From Bradyrhizobium sp. DOA9 (GTDB lineage: Bacteria; Pseudomonadota; Alphaproteobacteria; Rhizobiales; Xanthobacteraceae): DNA of 64,000 nt. Position numbers and translations under genes: made by a program. Each line of letters opens with the position of its first letter. Positions within the stretch are counted from its first letter, which is position 1. This document shows, in pieces, positions 55,185 to 63,971 of this stretch. The DNA is taken from NCBI RefSeq assembly GCF_000617845.2, contig NZ_DF820425.1, positions 7,050,465 through 7,114,464 on the forward strand, in the 5' to 3' direction. The notes beneath the pieces are model-generated. The model was not told where the DNA came from and made no database searches. It saw nothing but the letters and a program-made list of their open reading frames with translations.

Positions 55185-56216
55185 ATGAAGTCGCGTCATG
55201 GACGGCGGCAGCGCGCGGTCGCGTTTGCGGCAAGCATGCTGATTTCCCTCAATGGCGTCGCGGCCCAGACCGCGTCCGCCGCAGAGGTCGGGACCCGGCA
55301 CGAATCCGCGGCCGAAGTCAGCCTGCCCGCCCCCGAGGCCATGCAGGCTCCGGCGACATTCTTCACCATCAACACAGTCCTTGCGAAGCTCGATCGCGAG
55401 CGCGGCCGGGGACCCAATGCACTTCGCCTGGCGACCCTGACGCCCCCCGCGACGACGCTCACCGACGCAGCGACGGACGGCACACCTCCCGCCGACGGAC
55501 CGTCCGTCGGCAACGAGCCGTTCGGGCTCTCCACGTTCCGCGCACCGGAAAGCCTGCTGTGGCGCAAATGGCGCGGCGTGGAAGCGGACCTTGCCCAGGA
55601 GAAGATCGTGCTCGAGCGCTGCCGCTCGGACGCCGTCTCCTGCCCACCCCATGCAGCGCAGTTTCTTCGGCTCATCGCCGCCACCAAGGCCAAATCCGGA
55701 CGCGCGCAGCTGGAGGAGGTCAATCTCGGCGTCAACACCGCGATCCGCTACGTGAACGACGTCGTTCAGTTCAGGGAGCTCGACCGCTGGAGCACGCCGC
55801 TTTCGTCCTTGGCGAGCGCGAAAGGCGATTGCGAGGATTATGCGATCGCCAAATATGCCGCACTGCGTGAAGCCGGTTTCCCCGAAGCCGACATGCGCCT
55901 GCTCCTCGTCCGCGACCGCACGGTCCGGCAGGACCATGCGGTGCTGGCAGCGCGTCTCGACGGCCGCTGGCTGATCCTGGACAATCGCTGGTCGAACCTG
56001 CGGGAAGACAATGGCGAGCTGAATTTTACGCCATTGTTCGCCATCAATCATGACGGGGTGCAGCTGTTCGCGAGGCCCTATGCGAAGGCGCAGCCGAGCG
56101 GGGCGGAAGTAGTGCCCACGCCTGCGACGACAACGACGGAATCGCAATGGCTGGGCGGCGAGTCCATGAAGGTGGGTGGCGCGGGAGCGTTCGGGCCCCT
56201 GCCATTGTTGCTTTGA
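55185..56216 (+). CDS. lapG: LapG-like periplasmic cysteine protease (bacterial transglutaminase-like)
   Basis: A 343-residue protein with an N-terminal signal (VAFAASMLISLNGVAAQTASA) and a papain-like BTLCP domain. The catalytic triad is visible as C216 in KGDCEDYAIAKY, H251 in QDHAVLA and D266 in LDNRW. In Pseudomonas, LapG cuts the N-terminal retention module of the adhesin LapA at a di-alanine site and is held inactive by LapD when c-di-GMP is high. The convergent gene at 56277-60101 encodes just such an adhesin with a PAAG site. An insertion of about 60 residues (70-130, Pro/Thr/Ala-rich) precedes the domain. GGGGAT precedes the ATG. Confidence 0.88.
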   Translation: MKSRHGRRQRAVAFAASMLISLNGVAAQTASAAEVGTRHESAAEVSLPAPEAMQAPATFFTINTVLAKLDRERGRGPNALRLATLTPPATTLTDAATDGTPPADGPSVGNEPFGLSTFRAPESLLWRKWRGVEADLAQEKIVLERCRSDAVSCPPHAAQFLRLIAATKAKSGRAQLEEVNLGVNTAIRYVNDVVQFRELDRWSTPLSSLASAKGDCEDYAIAKYAALREAGFPEADMRLLLVRDRTVRQDHAVLAARLDGRWLILDNRWSNLREDNGELNFTPLFAINHDGVQLFARPYAKAQPSGAEVVPTPATTTTESQWLGGESMKVGGAGAFGPLPLLL

Positions 56217-56228
56217 GCCCATAACAAA

Positions 56229-56255
56229 ACCGCCGGCGAGACACTCGCCGGCGGT
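56229..56255. terminator. Bidirectional terminator between protease and adhesin genes
   Basis: ACCGCCGGCGAG (56229-56240), a 3-nt loop and CTCGCCGGCGGT (56244-56255) form a perfect 12-bp stem with TTTG on one side and TTTTG on the other. It lies between two convergent genes. Confidence 0.85.
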
Positions 56256-56276
56256 TTGTGGTTCGTACAGGTCGCG

Positions 56277-59200
56277 CTAGGCGACGTGGATCGCAGTCGG
56301 TGCGGGCACACCCGTGCTCATCTGCGCAAGATCGACGGCAGCCGCCGCCGTTCCGTTCGCGGAGTACCAGAGCTCGTTATGCTGGGTGTTGAACAGGAAC
56401 TGGTTCGTGCTCCCATTCCAGGCCGCCGCCTGCGTTGCATCCGTCACCTGGGTGAACGTGACACCCTGCGCATTGGCGATGCTGAGGTTGAGGTTGGCGA
56501 CGTCGACCACGATGCTGTCGCCGGCGTTGAAGTCCAGGATCGTGTCATGGCCTCCACCCGAGGCCTGCAGAACGAAGATATCGTTGCCGCCATTGCCGCT
56601 CATGGTGTCATTACCAGTCGTACCTTGGATGACATCGGCCGACGCGGTTCCAACAAATGTGGTGCTTCCTTCGACAGTAACGTTGAGCGTCTGCGTCGAC
56701 GTCGTATCTCCATCTCCATCCACGTTCGTGACGTTGAACTGGAGATTGGCGTCCTGGGTGGTAGTGGTTGTGGTGATGAATCCAGCCGTGGTGATCTTGA
56801 ACACGTCCGTGTCGGTCGTGACGGCTCCGAACGATTCGGTCGTCGTACTTCCACCTCCGGCGCCGGTTGCGGGATTTAGGTCGATCCCGGTGCCACTGAT
56901 ACCCTCGGTGGAAGTCAGAACCTGAGCACCGATGATCTGATAGTGCTCGTTCGCAGCATTGTAGTCGTTGCTCTCGATAATGACTGCGCCTTGCTTGTTG
57001 CCCAATGAGATACCGTACGCTGTAAGGGCCGCGTTCCCGGTCTTGTAGATGTCCGTATTGTCCACGACGATGGCTCTCGTCGTGAACGTATCGTCCGCGG
57101 TACCAAACACTCCGTCGACGCCAGCGGCTCGAAGCTTCAGGTTGATGACCAAATCTTCCGAGTTGCCAACGTTGTCGAAAATCAGGAAAATTCCATCCGC
57201 GCCAGCTGCCTGCGCATTGGTGGGTATGAAACCTTTAGTATCCGTCGTCGAGAAGTTGATGTTCAGAACCTCGCCGGACTGCAACGTGTTGCTCGACACA
57301 CCGAGCGCAGTACTCGAGACCGTTACGTCCGTGCTCGCCGCAAAGAAAAGCTCTCCATTGGCGTAAGTCGTGTCGCCGGGGTTAGTCGTGCCGGCCGACA
57401 AGCTGACGGCACCGCCTCCATTTGTTTCGTGGTAGCCCGAGAACTGAACGAAGAAATTTGTATCGAGTTGGGCGACCGAGAAGGCCGCAGGACCACTGTT
57501 GTCCTGCGTATTGCTATTGGCGTTGTAACCCTGGAACGTCACGCCCTGCTGACTGGTGGTCACGATCGTAATGCTCTCGATCGGCGAATCCAGCACGACC
57601 GTGTAGGTCCCAGCTACCTTATCGAAGGTCAACGTTCCCGTTTCGTGTATGGTCGCCCCACCCGACAGGTAGTCAAAAGCAACCGTGAAAACGGCACTTG
57701 ATGCGGTTTCAGACGACCACGTCACAGTACTGTTGGTAATCGCATTCGCAGCGACACTGCCGGAGAGTGTGATCGGTCCAAAGTCCGAGTGGGTCAAATC
57801 GTAGGCTGTATAGTTGTCGGCACCAATGTTGTACTGATAGATTCCAGTTCCGACACCTGTCGAGTTGGCGAAAATAAGATTCGTCGATGAAATGAATTTC
57901 GGGCCGTCATCGAGGAGACGCACCGCGCTTCCGATCGCGGTCGATGACGTCGCCACGTCGCCGTCGCCGTCCGTCACCGTCACGACCGCATTGATCGTGC
58001 TGCCGAGGTTCAGCGCCTCGCTGATGTCGGCCGGCGTATCCGGCGAGTTGTGGTGCAGCGACACATATTGCACGACGCTCAGCACGCCCGTGCTCGCATC
58101 GATCGCAACCGCAAACGCCGCATTGTCCGCAGCCGTGATCGTCCCGGACCCGTTCGAGTCGTAGCGGCCGACCACGATCCCGTTCTCCAGGAACAGCTGG
58201 ATCGCATGACCGTCCGTCGTCGTCAGCCCGGAGTTCGCATTGGCGATCGCCAGCGAGAACAGCGTCGTCGCGCCCTCCTGGTCCGCACCAACCGCAGAGC
58301 CGGCCGAGCTCACCACCGCACCGACGCTCTGCGCATACTGCGCCGCCGGCAGGTCCGTCCCGGGGTTCGCGACGCCCGCGAACACCAGCGGGCCGGCAAC
58401 CTCGTTGCCCTGCACGCCCGCAGACTCGTCCACCGTCACGGTCACTTCCGTCACCGCGATCGCCGCAAACGGGCCGTCGTCGAGGAGACGCACCGCGCTT
58501 CCGATCGCGGTCGATGACGTCGCCACGTCGCCGTCGCCGTCCGTCACCGTCACGACCGCATTGATCGTGCTGCCGAGGTTCAGCGCCTCGCTGATGTCGG
58601 CCGGCGTATCCGGCGAGTTGTGGTGCAGCGACACATATTGCACGACGCTCAGCACGCCCGTGCTCGCATCGATCGCAACCGCAAACGCCGCATTGTCCGC
58701 AGCCGTGATCGTCCCGGACCCGTTCGAGTCGTAGCGGCCGACCACGATCCCGTTCTCCAGGAACAGCTGGATCGCATGACCGTCCGTCGTCGTCAGCCCG
58801 GAGTTCGCATTGGCGATCGCCAGCGAGAACAGCGTCGTCGCGCCCTCCTGGTCCGCACCAACCGCAGAGCCGGCCGAGCTCACCACCGCACCGACGCTCT
58901 GCGCATACTGCGCCGCCGGCAGGTCCGTCCCGGGGTTCGCGACGCCCGCAAACACCAGCGGGCCGGCAACCTCGTTGCCCTGCACGCCCGCAGACTCGTC
59001 CACCGTCACGGTCACTTCCGTCGCCGCGATCGCCGCAACCGGGCCGTCGTCCAAAATTGTCAGATGCGGACCGACATCTACGCTCGCGCTCGAGCTCTGG
59101 TTGCTGTTGTCAGTCACCGTTACCGTGAGGGTCACCAACCCGGCCGGCAGCGAAATCCCTTCGTTGGAATCGCCCGGCGTCAGCTCGTGCACAGCGCGCA

Positions 59201-60101
59201 ATTCCGTCAGTGTCACATTGCCCGCTGCATCCACGGAGACCGTGAACACCAGGGCGCCGCCACCGGCAGTGCGACCTTCCACGACACCGCCGGCGCCGAC
59301 CGACAGCAGAACGTGCTGACCCGTTGCCGAGTCGATGAGACCGGAATCCACGCCCGGTGAGCTCACCGACAGCGCGAAGGTCAACGACTGAACGCCACCC
59401 GGTACGTTGAGCGTCACGGGCAACAGTCCGCTCACCGTGGTGCTTGCAAGGCTCGGCGTGGTGCCATCGACGCCATTGGTCGCGGCGGTCAGGAAGCTCT
59501 CGTCGACAATCAGGCCAGGCAGCGTGCCAAGCGCAATCGTGGGCGCTGGAGGCACCGGCGTCTGCGGCACGAAACCGGTCGGCACCTGGATCTGGAATCC
59601 GGGCAGCTCTTCCTGAGGCGCCAGGTTGTTGCTGGGAATGGGAGGAAGGGGATCGATCGAGAAGGGGCTGAAATTCGCACCGCTGCCCTGCGCATTGTTC
59701 TGGCCGAGCGTATCACCTGCGGCCGGCAAAACGGACGAAGCGGCAGTGGGATCGTTGATGATCGGAAACGCGCTGGCGAACTCGGCGACGGTGAGCACGC
59801 GGCCGGGCGCAACCTCGATCGTCAGATTGCCAAGCTGATCATGCCGGGAATCGAAGAACGGCTCGACGGTGACGGTCGAACGGTTGTCGAAAAGAATGAT
59901 CAGCTTTTCGCCGATGTGAACGAGCGTGATCTTCTCGTTGGCAATGGCCGAGAAATCGACCTGCACCTTCTGGTCGTAGCCAAGGTTCAGCACCACCGCC
60001 TGGTCTGCGAACGGCTTGGTGAGCTTGAAGATGCGGGGTGGCGAAGCCTTGCTTGAAGCCCCCGCGCCGCCAGCCTGGGCAACCCGAAACTGCTCGTTCA
60101 T
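56277..60101 (-). CDS. LapA-like type I secreted adhesin with retention module
   Basis: A 1274-residue surface protein without a signal peptide. Residues 1-120 form a retention-module-like domain (IFKLTKPFADQAVVLNLGYDQKVQVDFSA, then LVHIGEKLIILFDNRSTVTVEPFF), which would plug the TolC-like channel and hold the adhesin. PAAG at residues 126-129 is a LapG-type cleavage site. Next come a Pro-rich linker, a beta-sandwich-type repeat (residues about 195-360), two 190-residue VTVTVDES ... VTDGDGDVA repeats, a divergent C-terminal repeat region, and an RTX end (GNDTMSGNGGNDIFVLQ, calcium binding) leading to a non-cleaved secretion signal. It probably mediates surface attachment and biofilm. Far shorter than Pseudomonas LapA. 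GGAG precedes the ATG. Confidence 0.88.
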   Translation of the reverse strand: MNEQFRVAQAGGAGASSKASPPRIFKLTKPFADQAVVLNLGYDQKVQVDFSAIANEKITLVHIGEKLIILFDNRSTVTVEPFFDSRHDQLGNLTIEVAPGRVLTVAEFASAFPIINDPTAASSVLPAAGDTLGQNNAQGSGANFSPFSIDPLPPIPSNNLAPQEELPGFQIQVPTGFVPQTPVPPAPTIALGTLPGLIVDESFLTAATNGVDGTTPSLASTTVSGLLPVTLNVPGGVQSLTFALSVSSPGVDSGLIDSATGQHVLLSVGAGGVVEGRTAGGGALVFTVSVDAAGNVTLTELRAVHELTPGDSNEGISLPAGLVTLTVTVTDNSNQSSSASVDVGPHLTILDDGPVAAIAATEVTVTVDESAGVQGNEVAGPLVFAGVANPGTDLPAAQYAQSVGAVVSSAGSAVGADQEGATTLFSLAIANANSGLTTTDGHAIQLFLENGIVVGRYDSNGSGTITAADNAAFAVAIDASTGVLSVVQYVSLHHNSPDTPADISEALNLGSTINAVVTVTDGDGDVATSSTAIGSAVRLLDDGPFAAIAVTEVTVTVDESAGVQGNEVAGPLVFAGVANPGTDLPAAQYAQSVGAVVSSAGSAVGADQEGATTLFSLAIANANSGLTTTDGHAIQLFLENGIVVGRYDSNGSGTITAADNAAFAVAIDASTGVLSVVQYVSLHHNSPDTPADISEALNLGSTINAVVTVTDGDGDVATSSTAIGSAVRLLDDGPKFISSTNLIFANSTGVGTGIYQYNIGADNYTAYDLTHSDFGPITLSGSVAANAITNSTVTWSSETASSAVFTVAFDYLSGGATIHETGTLTFDKVAGTYTVVLDSPIESITIVTTSQQGVTFQGYNANSNTQDNSGPAAFSVAQLDTNFFVQFSGYHETNGGGAVSLSAGTTNPGDTTYANGELFFAASTDVTVSSTALGVSSNTLQSGEVLNINFSTTDTKGFIPTNAQAAGADGIFLIFDNVGNSEDLVINLKLRAAGVDGVFGTADDTFTTRAIVVDNTDIYKTGNAALTAYGISLGNKQGAVIIESNDYNAANEHYQIIGAQVLTSTEGISGTGIDLNPATGAGGGSTTTESFGAVTTDTDVFKITTAGFITTTTTTQDANLQFNVTNVDGDGDTTSTQTLNVTVEGSTTFVGTASADVIQGTTGNDTMSGNGGNDIFVLQASGGGHDTILDFNAGDSIVVDVANLNLSIANAQGVTFTQVTDATQAAAWNGSTNQFLFNTQHNELWYSANGTAAAAVDLAQMSTGVPAPTAIHVA
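57901..59040 (-). repeat. Two near-identical 570-bp tandem repeats inside the adhesin gene
   Basis: 57901-58470 and 58471-59040 align without gaps and differ at only 4 of 570 positions by direct comparison (at offset 9, at offset 480, and two near the end at offsets 553 and 569). Each codes for 190 residues containing VTVTVDESAGVQGNEVAG and DGDGDVATSS. Confidence 0.95.
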
Positions 60102-60335
60102 GGAAATTACTCCGCCAAAGAACGTGAAAGTAAAAAAGCAGGCAAATTTGCCGCAAAGTCTAACTTTAGGCTATTGTTAACCTTGGGGAGGGTCAAGAAA
60201 ACTCTTTGGTTAATCAATACTTTCGATCAGGATGTGGTAAAGAGGGCAACACGGCCGTGACGTGCTGCGAAATGGTCGGATTTTTCCCGATTTGGCACGT
60301 CGCCCCAATCCGGCAGACGGCGGATGGAGCACAGG

Positions 60336-60764
60336 ATGAGACGTTTGTTGGTGGCCGCCCTGCTCGCGGGCCCGATCGGCACGCAGGCCGCTGCGGCTCA
60401 AGACCGGGACGCACCGCCCCAGACCGTCGAACGGACATTCAAGGCGGTGCCGAACAAGGACACGCAGATCGGGCTGTACATCAACGTCAAACCCGATTGC
60501 ACCTCCGGCCCCTTGCCGACAATCCGCCTGGCGACCCCTCCGGCCTCCGGGAAGGTCGTCGTCAAGACAGGCAAGGTCAAGGCGACCAACTACAAGGCGT
60601 GCCTGGCGCTCGAGGTGCCCGCCTACGTCGCATTCTACAAATCGCCGCCGGATTTCGTGGGCAGCGATGCTCTGACCATCGAGATCAAATACTCGGAAGG
60701 CCGGACCGAAATTCAGAAGATCACGGTGAACGTGGCTGGGCCAGGCAGCCAGCAGAAGATCTGA
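60336..60764 (+). CDS. Small secreted protein of unknown function
   Basis: A 142-residue protein. A signal peptide (MRRLLVAALLAGPIGTQAAAA) precedes a beta-rich domain with two Cys (KPDCTSG and KACLAL) that could form a disulphide. It ends EIKYSEGRTEIQKITVNV, similar to Ig-like or beta-sandwich folds. The ATG at 60336 has GGAG 7 nt upstream; an ATG at 60324 is less well placed. It is divergent from the adhesin gene, with 234 bp between them that must hold both promoters. No family recognised. Confidence 0.75.
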   Translation: MRRLLVAALLAGPIGTQAAAAQDRDAPPQTVERTFKAVPNKDTQIGLYINVKPDCTSGPLPTIRLATPPASGKVVVKTGKVKATNYKACLALEVPAYVAFYKSPPDFVGSDALTIEIKYSEGRTEIQKITVNVAGPGSQQKI

Positions 60765-60820
60765 CCCGTCGCTCTTCGGACTGATCCGATCGGGACCGAA
60801 CTCCGGCGCTTCGGCCGACC

Positions 60821-61222
60821 TCAGTTCACCCGCGTCACTTCACACTCGCTTCGGGAGTTCAGCCCGACCATGCCGATGTTGACGTTCCTGAATTGCTGGC
60901 TCGTCTGCGCGGAAATCGGCTCGTTCGCCCACACCAGAACGGTCGTCCGGCGCTCCCTGTCGTTCTCTATCCAGCATGTCAGCTCGACCGAATCGATGTT
61001 GCTATCGGTGCCGTTGAACAGGACGAAGCTGGCGATCCCGTAACCGTCGGAACGCCTGATCGCCTGCAATGCCTCGACTTTGACCTGATCCGGCTGGCTG
61101 GATTGCTGGCCTGTCAGCGGCGGACCTTGCGCTGCGGCCATGCCGGTCAGCGCATACAGACTCGCCGAGCATGCAATGCCAATCAGGAACCGCAAAGCCG
61201 CCTCGTACACCAGACGCATCAT
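60821..61222 (-). CDS. Small secreted protein of unknown function
   Basis: A 133-residue protein. The N-terminus MMRLVYEAALRFLIGIACSASLYALTGMAAAQ is a signal peptide. The mature part is beta-rich with DGYGIASFVLFNGTDSNIDSVELTCWIENDRE and ends in a Cys-containing SRSECEVTRVN, consistent with one disulphide. The ATGATG at 61222/61219 follows GGAAAG; a longer frame from 61345 has no signal peptide. It lies downstream of another secreted-protein gene on the same strand. No family recognised. Confidence 0.72.
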   Translation of the reverse strand: MMRLVYEAALRFLIGIACSASLYALTGMAAAQGPPLTGQQSSQPDQVKVEALQAIRRSDGYGIASFVLFNGTDSNIDSVELTCWIENDRERRTTVLVWANEPISAQTSQQFRNVNIGMVGLNSRSECEVTRVN

Positions 61223-61293
61223 CTTTCCGCGTCTTTCTGGAAGGCGCAAGGCCCGACAGGCAGGGCTGGCTCTGCGCTTCGGGCTTGCGATAT

Positions 61294-61794
61294 TCAGTGC
61301 GCAAGCGTCTTGGCTGCCGGTCCCTGTTCCGCGCCCCCGTCGCAATCGCCGATCCGGTGCGCCACGACCAACTCGACCCTCGGCATCTGGCCTTCATTCA
61401 CCTCGTTCTTCTCGGTGTAGGCCTCGTCGCTGTGCACCGTGATTACGGTACTGACGGGCCCCATGTAGTCGCACCGATTTGCAAAGGTGTACTGGTTGTC
61501 CCGCCGTTCGGGTCTGGCGGATACACACCTCCCAACCGAGGGAGAAGAGAACGTCGCCTTCATCGACAATGTCGGATCGACGCAAGCGGTCATTTCCCGC
61601 TCGAGGAGCCTCTGCCTGGTCTTGCGATGAGCGACCATGTCCAACGTTCGCACGAAGTGCCAAAGGCCCTTCCGGAAGGTCGGTCCTTCAAATCCCTCAG
61701 CCTTGGCTTGATCGCCGAACGGGAGAACGAGGAGCGCCAGAAAGAAACCGCGAAGCAAATAGGTCGTCAGGATTGAGCACCGGCCAGTCGTCAT
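61294..61794 (-). CDS. Secreted protein resembling DUF3617-type proteins
   Basis: A 166-residue protein with an N-terminal signal-like helix (YLLRGFFLALLVLPFGDQAKA), followed by FRKGLWHFVRTLDM, TACVDPTLSMK, CVSARPERRDNQYTFANRCDY and VITVHSDEAYTE. The G-L-W opening, a Cys near residue 71 and a C-x13-C spacing resemble the DUF3617 family of periplasmic proteins. Function unknown. It lies 71 bp upstream of the 60821 gene on the same strand, so the two may be co-transcribed. The region from 61795 to 62163 shows no gene I can support. Confidence 0.65.
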   Translation of the reverse strand: MTTGRCSILTTYLLRGFFLALLVLPFGDQAKAEGFEGPTFRKGLWHFVRTLDMVAHRKTRQRLLEREMTACVDPTLSMKATFSSPSVGRCVSARPERRDNQYTFANRCDYMGPVSTVITVHSDEAYTEKNEVNEGQMPRVELVVAHRIGDCDGGAEQGPAAKTLAH

Positions 61795-62163
61795 TCTTCA
61801 TACCCGCTTGTCTGCCCACGCGGCGCCATGGCTGCCTATCGTCGAAATCGACCAACCAAGTTTCGGGAATTGTTGCTAAGTAAGGGTTAAGGCGGCGCCC
61901 GCCTTCCGAACCCGAACGTCAACCGCACGCCCGATCAGCCGTCGTCGAATCGCCTTGTGCCACCCCGCAAACCCCAAGCGGCAAGTTGTCACGGCGACTC
62001 GCGGCCGGTCAACCGCACGCGGATACGGAAGAGTACGGGAGGGGCGGGCCAAACCGGGAAAAACAGGAAGATGGCCCACTATTTTGCAAGCTGAGGCTTT
62101 TCAGTAACAGCGCCGGCGGATTGAGCATATTGCTGACGGCATACTGTCGGGTGAATATCGTCC

Positions 62164-63351
62164 ATGATTCCGGCTGACAGCGTGATCGACATGCAGGCCA
62201 GCAAATCGGCCATCCTTGCGCTCCTCGCGATCCGTTCGGATGGGCGGATCGCCTTGACCGGCCTCGACGACCAGCTCCGGGCCAGCGCTGCGGCTTACGG
62301 ACGTGAAGACCCGGTCGTGGACAAGCTCCTCGAGGGCATCGATCTGATCGAAGCGGGCCTCGTCGTATCCGACGGCGAAGAGCTGCAGATCACCGATGCG
62401 GGTCGTGAGGTCGCTGAGGTCATCAGGCAGTATCGCGCTCACCCTGCCCTCACCTCCGAGCCGCCTCGCACCGAGGCATTGGGGCTCATCGACCGGCTTG
62501 TCGGGCCGGACGTGAGATCGAGGATTTTCGATCTCGAGATGCGGGGTGCGGACGAAAGTTCAGCCGAACGATCCGGCGAAGAAGGCAAGGAGCGGCCGCT
62601 CCCGACTCCGTCGCCCGTCACGGCGCAACGATCCTTGCCAGACGCCGCTCGATCTCCGGATGGCCAGGCGAGGTCATCCACTCCCGCGCCGATCGAGCTG
62701 CCGCCCCAGGGTCGAACGGCTCCGCGAGAGCGCACATCGCGAGATCCTGCCGGCCCCACGGTACGCGGCACGCTTCGTCGCCTGGGCCTGTTGTGGCGCC
62801 GGCACCTGGAGCAGGATCTGCCGCAAGCACGACCGACCGGCCGGAATGCGGGCCTCAACGGCGGACTCGTTGCGCTGGTCAGCTTGCTGGCGCTCATCAT
62901 CTGCGCCGGAGCGGTCATCGCGCTGGCGCAGATCAGATCGCTGAAGACGGAAGTGTCCTCGCTGCAGCGCGAGCTGTCACCGCTGAAGGAGCGGCTCGCC
63001 CGCATGGATCAGGCCGAGAAGGCCAGAGAGGCCAAGGACGCAAAGGATGCAAAGGCGCGCGAGGACGCCGACCGACGGACGGCAGCCGTTCCTCAGCAGG
63101 CGCCGCTCAGCCTGTCCCGCGAGGAGGTTCAGCTCATTCGCGAATACATCAAGCCGGCCCCGGCCGGCGGTCCTGCCACGGCGTTGCCGAGCGTGGGGGA
63201 TCCCGTCGCATGGCCGACCATCCCGTTCCCATCCCCCGTCACGGAGAAGGTGCCCAAACTGCTGGGCGCGCGATTCACGATTCGCAACGGCGCCATCCTC
63301 GTCGTGAGGCGTGACAGTCGTCAGGTCGACGCCATCCTGGGACCGAACTGA
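62164..63351 (+). CDS. Membrane protein with winged-helix-like head and coiled coil
   Basis: A 395-residue protein with no recognised family. Residues 10-90 are a compact helical, possibly winged-helix, domain (SAILALLAIRSDGRIALTGLDD, then ALLVVSDGEEL-like DAGREVAEVI). A Pro/Ser/Arg-rich linker (about 120-215) leads to one membrane helix, GLVALVSLLALIICAGAVIALA, near residue 240. After it, a charged coiled coil (SLQRELSPLKERLARMDQAEKAREAKDAKDA and onward) and a C-terminal domain end LLGARFTIRNGAILVVRRDSRQVDAI. The topology suggests N-in, coiled coil outside. Function unknown. Confidence 0.7.
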   Translation: MIPADSVIDMQASKSAILALLAIRSDGRIALTGLDDQLRASAAAYGREDPVVDKLLEGIDLIEAGLVVSDGEELQITDAGREVAEVIRQYRAHPALTSEPPRTEALGLIDRLVGPDVRSRIFDLEMRGADESSAERSGEEGKERPLPTPSPVTAQRSLPDAARSPDGQARSSTPAPIELPPQGRTAPRERTSRDPAGPTVRGTLRRLGLLWRRHLEQDLPQARPTGRNAGLNGGLVALVSLLALIICAGAVIALAQIRSLKTEVSSLQRELSPLKERLARMDQAEKAREAKDAKDAKAREDADRRTAAVPQQAPLSLSREEVQLIREYIKPAPAGGPATALPSVGDPVAWPTIPFPSPVTEKVPKLLGARFTIRNGAILVVRRDSRQVDAILGPN

Positions 63352-63377
63352 AAGCCGCCCCCTAAAGCGTGATGGCA

Positions 63378-63971
63378 TTAAGTTCGATAGCCTGAGTTTT
63401 TGAGGTAGTTGGCGCATTCCTCTGAGGTGAAGGCATCGAGTGCGTGGCCGATTGCGGTGCAGACGGCCTCGACGGTTCGCGCGGCAGCTTTGCGGAGCAG
63501 GTGCTTGAGCTTTGCAAAGACCTGTTCGATCGGGTTCAGGTCGGGCGAGTATTTTGGCAGGAAAAAGAGCTTGGCGCCGACCGAACGGATAAGCTGACGA
63601 ACTGCCTTGCTCCTGTGGCTGCCGAGGTTATCCAAGACGACGATATCGCCGGGTCGAAGGACGGGCAAAAGAACCTTCTCGACATAGGCGCGAAAGCTCG
63701 CGCCATCGATCGGCCCCTCGATGAACCATGGCGCATCGATCCGGTCATGGCGCAGGGCCGCCAGGAAGGTCATGGTTTTCCAGCGGCCGTGGGGAACCCT
63801 GGCGTGAAGTCTGTGCCCGCGCGGTGCCCATCCGCGCAGCGGAGCCATATCGGTCCTGGTCCAGGTCTCGTCGATGAAGACCAGCCGCTCAGCTTCGACC
63901 TGACCTTGATACTTTGCCCACTGAGCTCGCCGCCGCGCCACGTCGGGTCGATCGCGTTCGCCAGCCGCCAC
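63378..63971 (-). CDS. IS630-family transposase, C-terminal reading frame
   Basis: 198 residues of the catalytic half of an IS630-type DDE transposase. LVFIDETWTRTDMAPLRGWAPRG carries the first Asp, VLDNLGSHRS the second, and LPKYSPDLNPIEQVFAKLKHLLRK the Glu; the last motif is the family hallmark. The first in-frame start is GTG 63971, but the conserved N-terminal half is read in another frame (see 63972-64000). The element's inner end near 63360 overlaps a fragment of the AAAGCG repeat; its outer end is beyond the window. Confidence 0.9.
   Translation of the reverse strand: MAAGERDRPDVARRRAQWAKYQGQVEAERLVFIDETWTRTDMAPLRGWAPRGHRLHARVPHGRWKTMTFLAALRHDRIDAPWFIEGPIDGASFRAYVEKVLLPVLRPGDIVVLDNLGSHRSKAVRQLIRSVGAKLFFLPKYSPDLNPIEQVFAKLKHLLRKAAARTVEAVCTAIGHALDAFTSEECANYLKNSGYRT

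Noticed and set aside
57901..59040. Tandem repeats considered as a CRISPR array
   Set aside because: The unit is 570 bp, fully coding and adjacent without spacers. No short repeat-spacer array was seen anywhere in the window.
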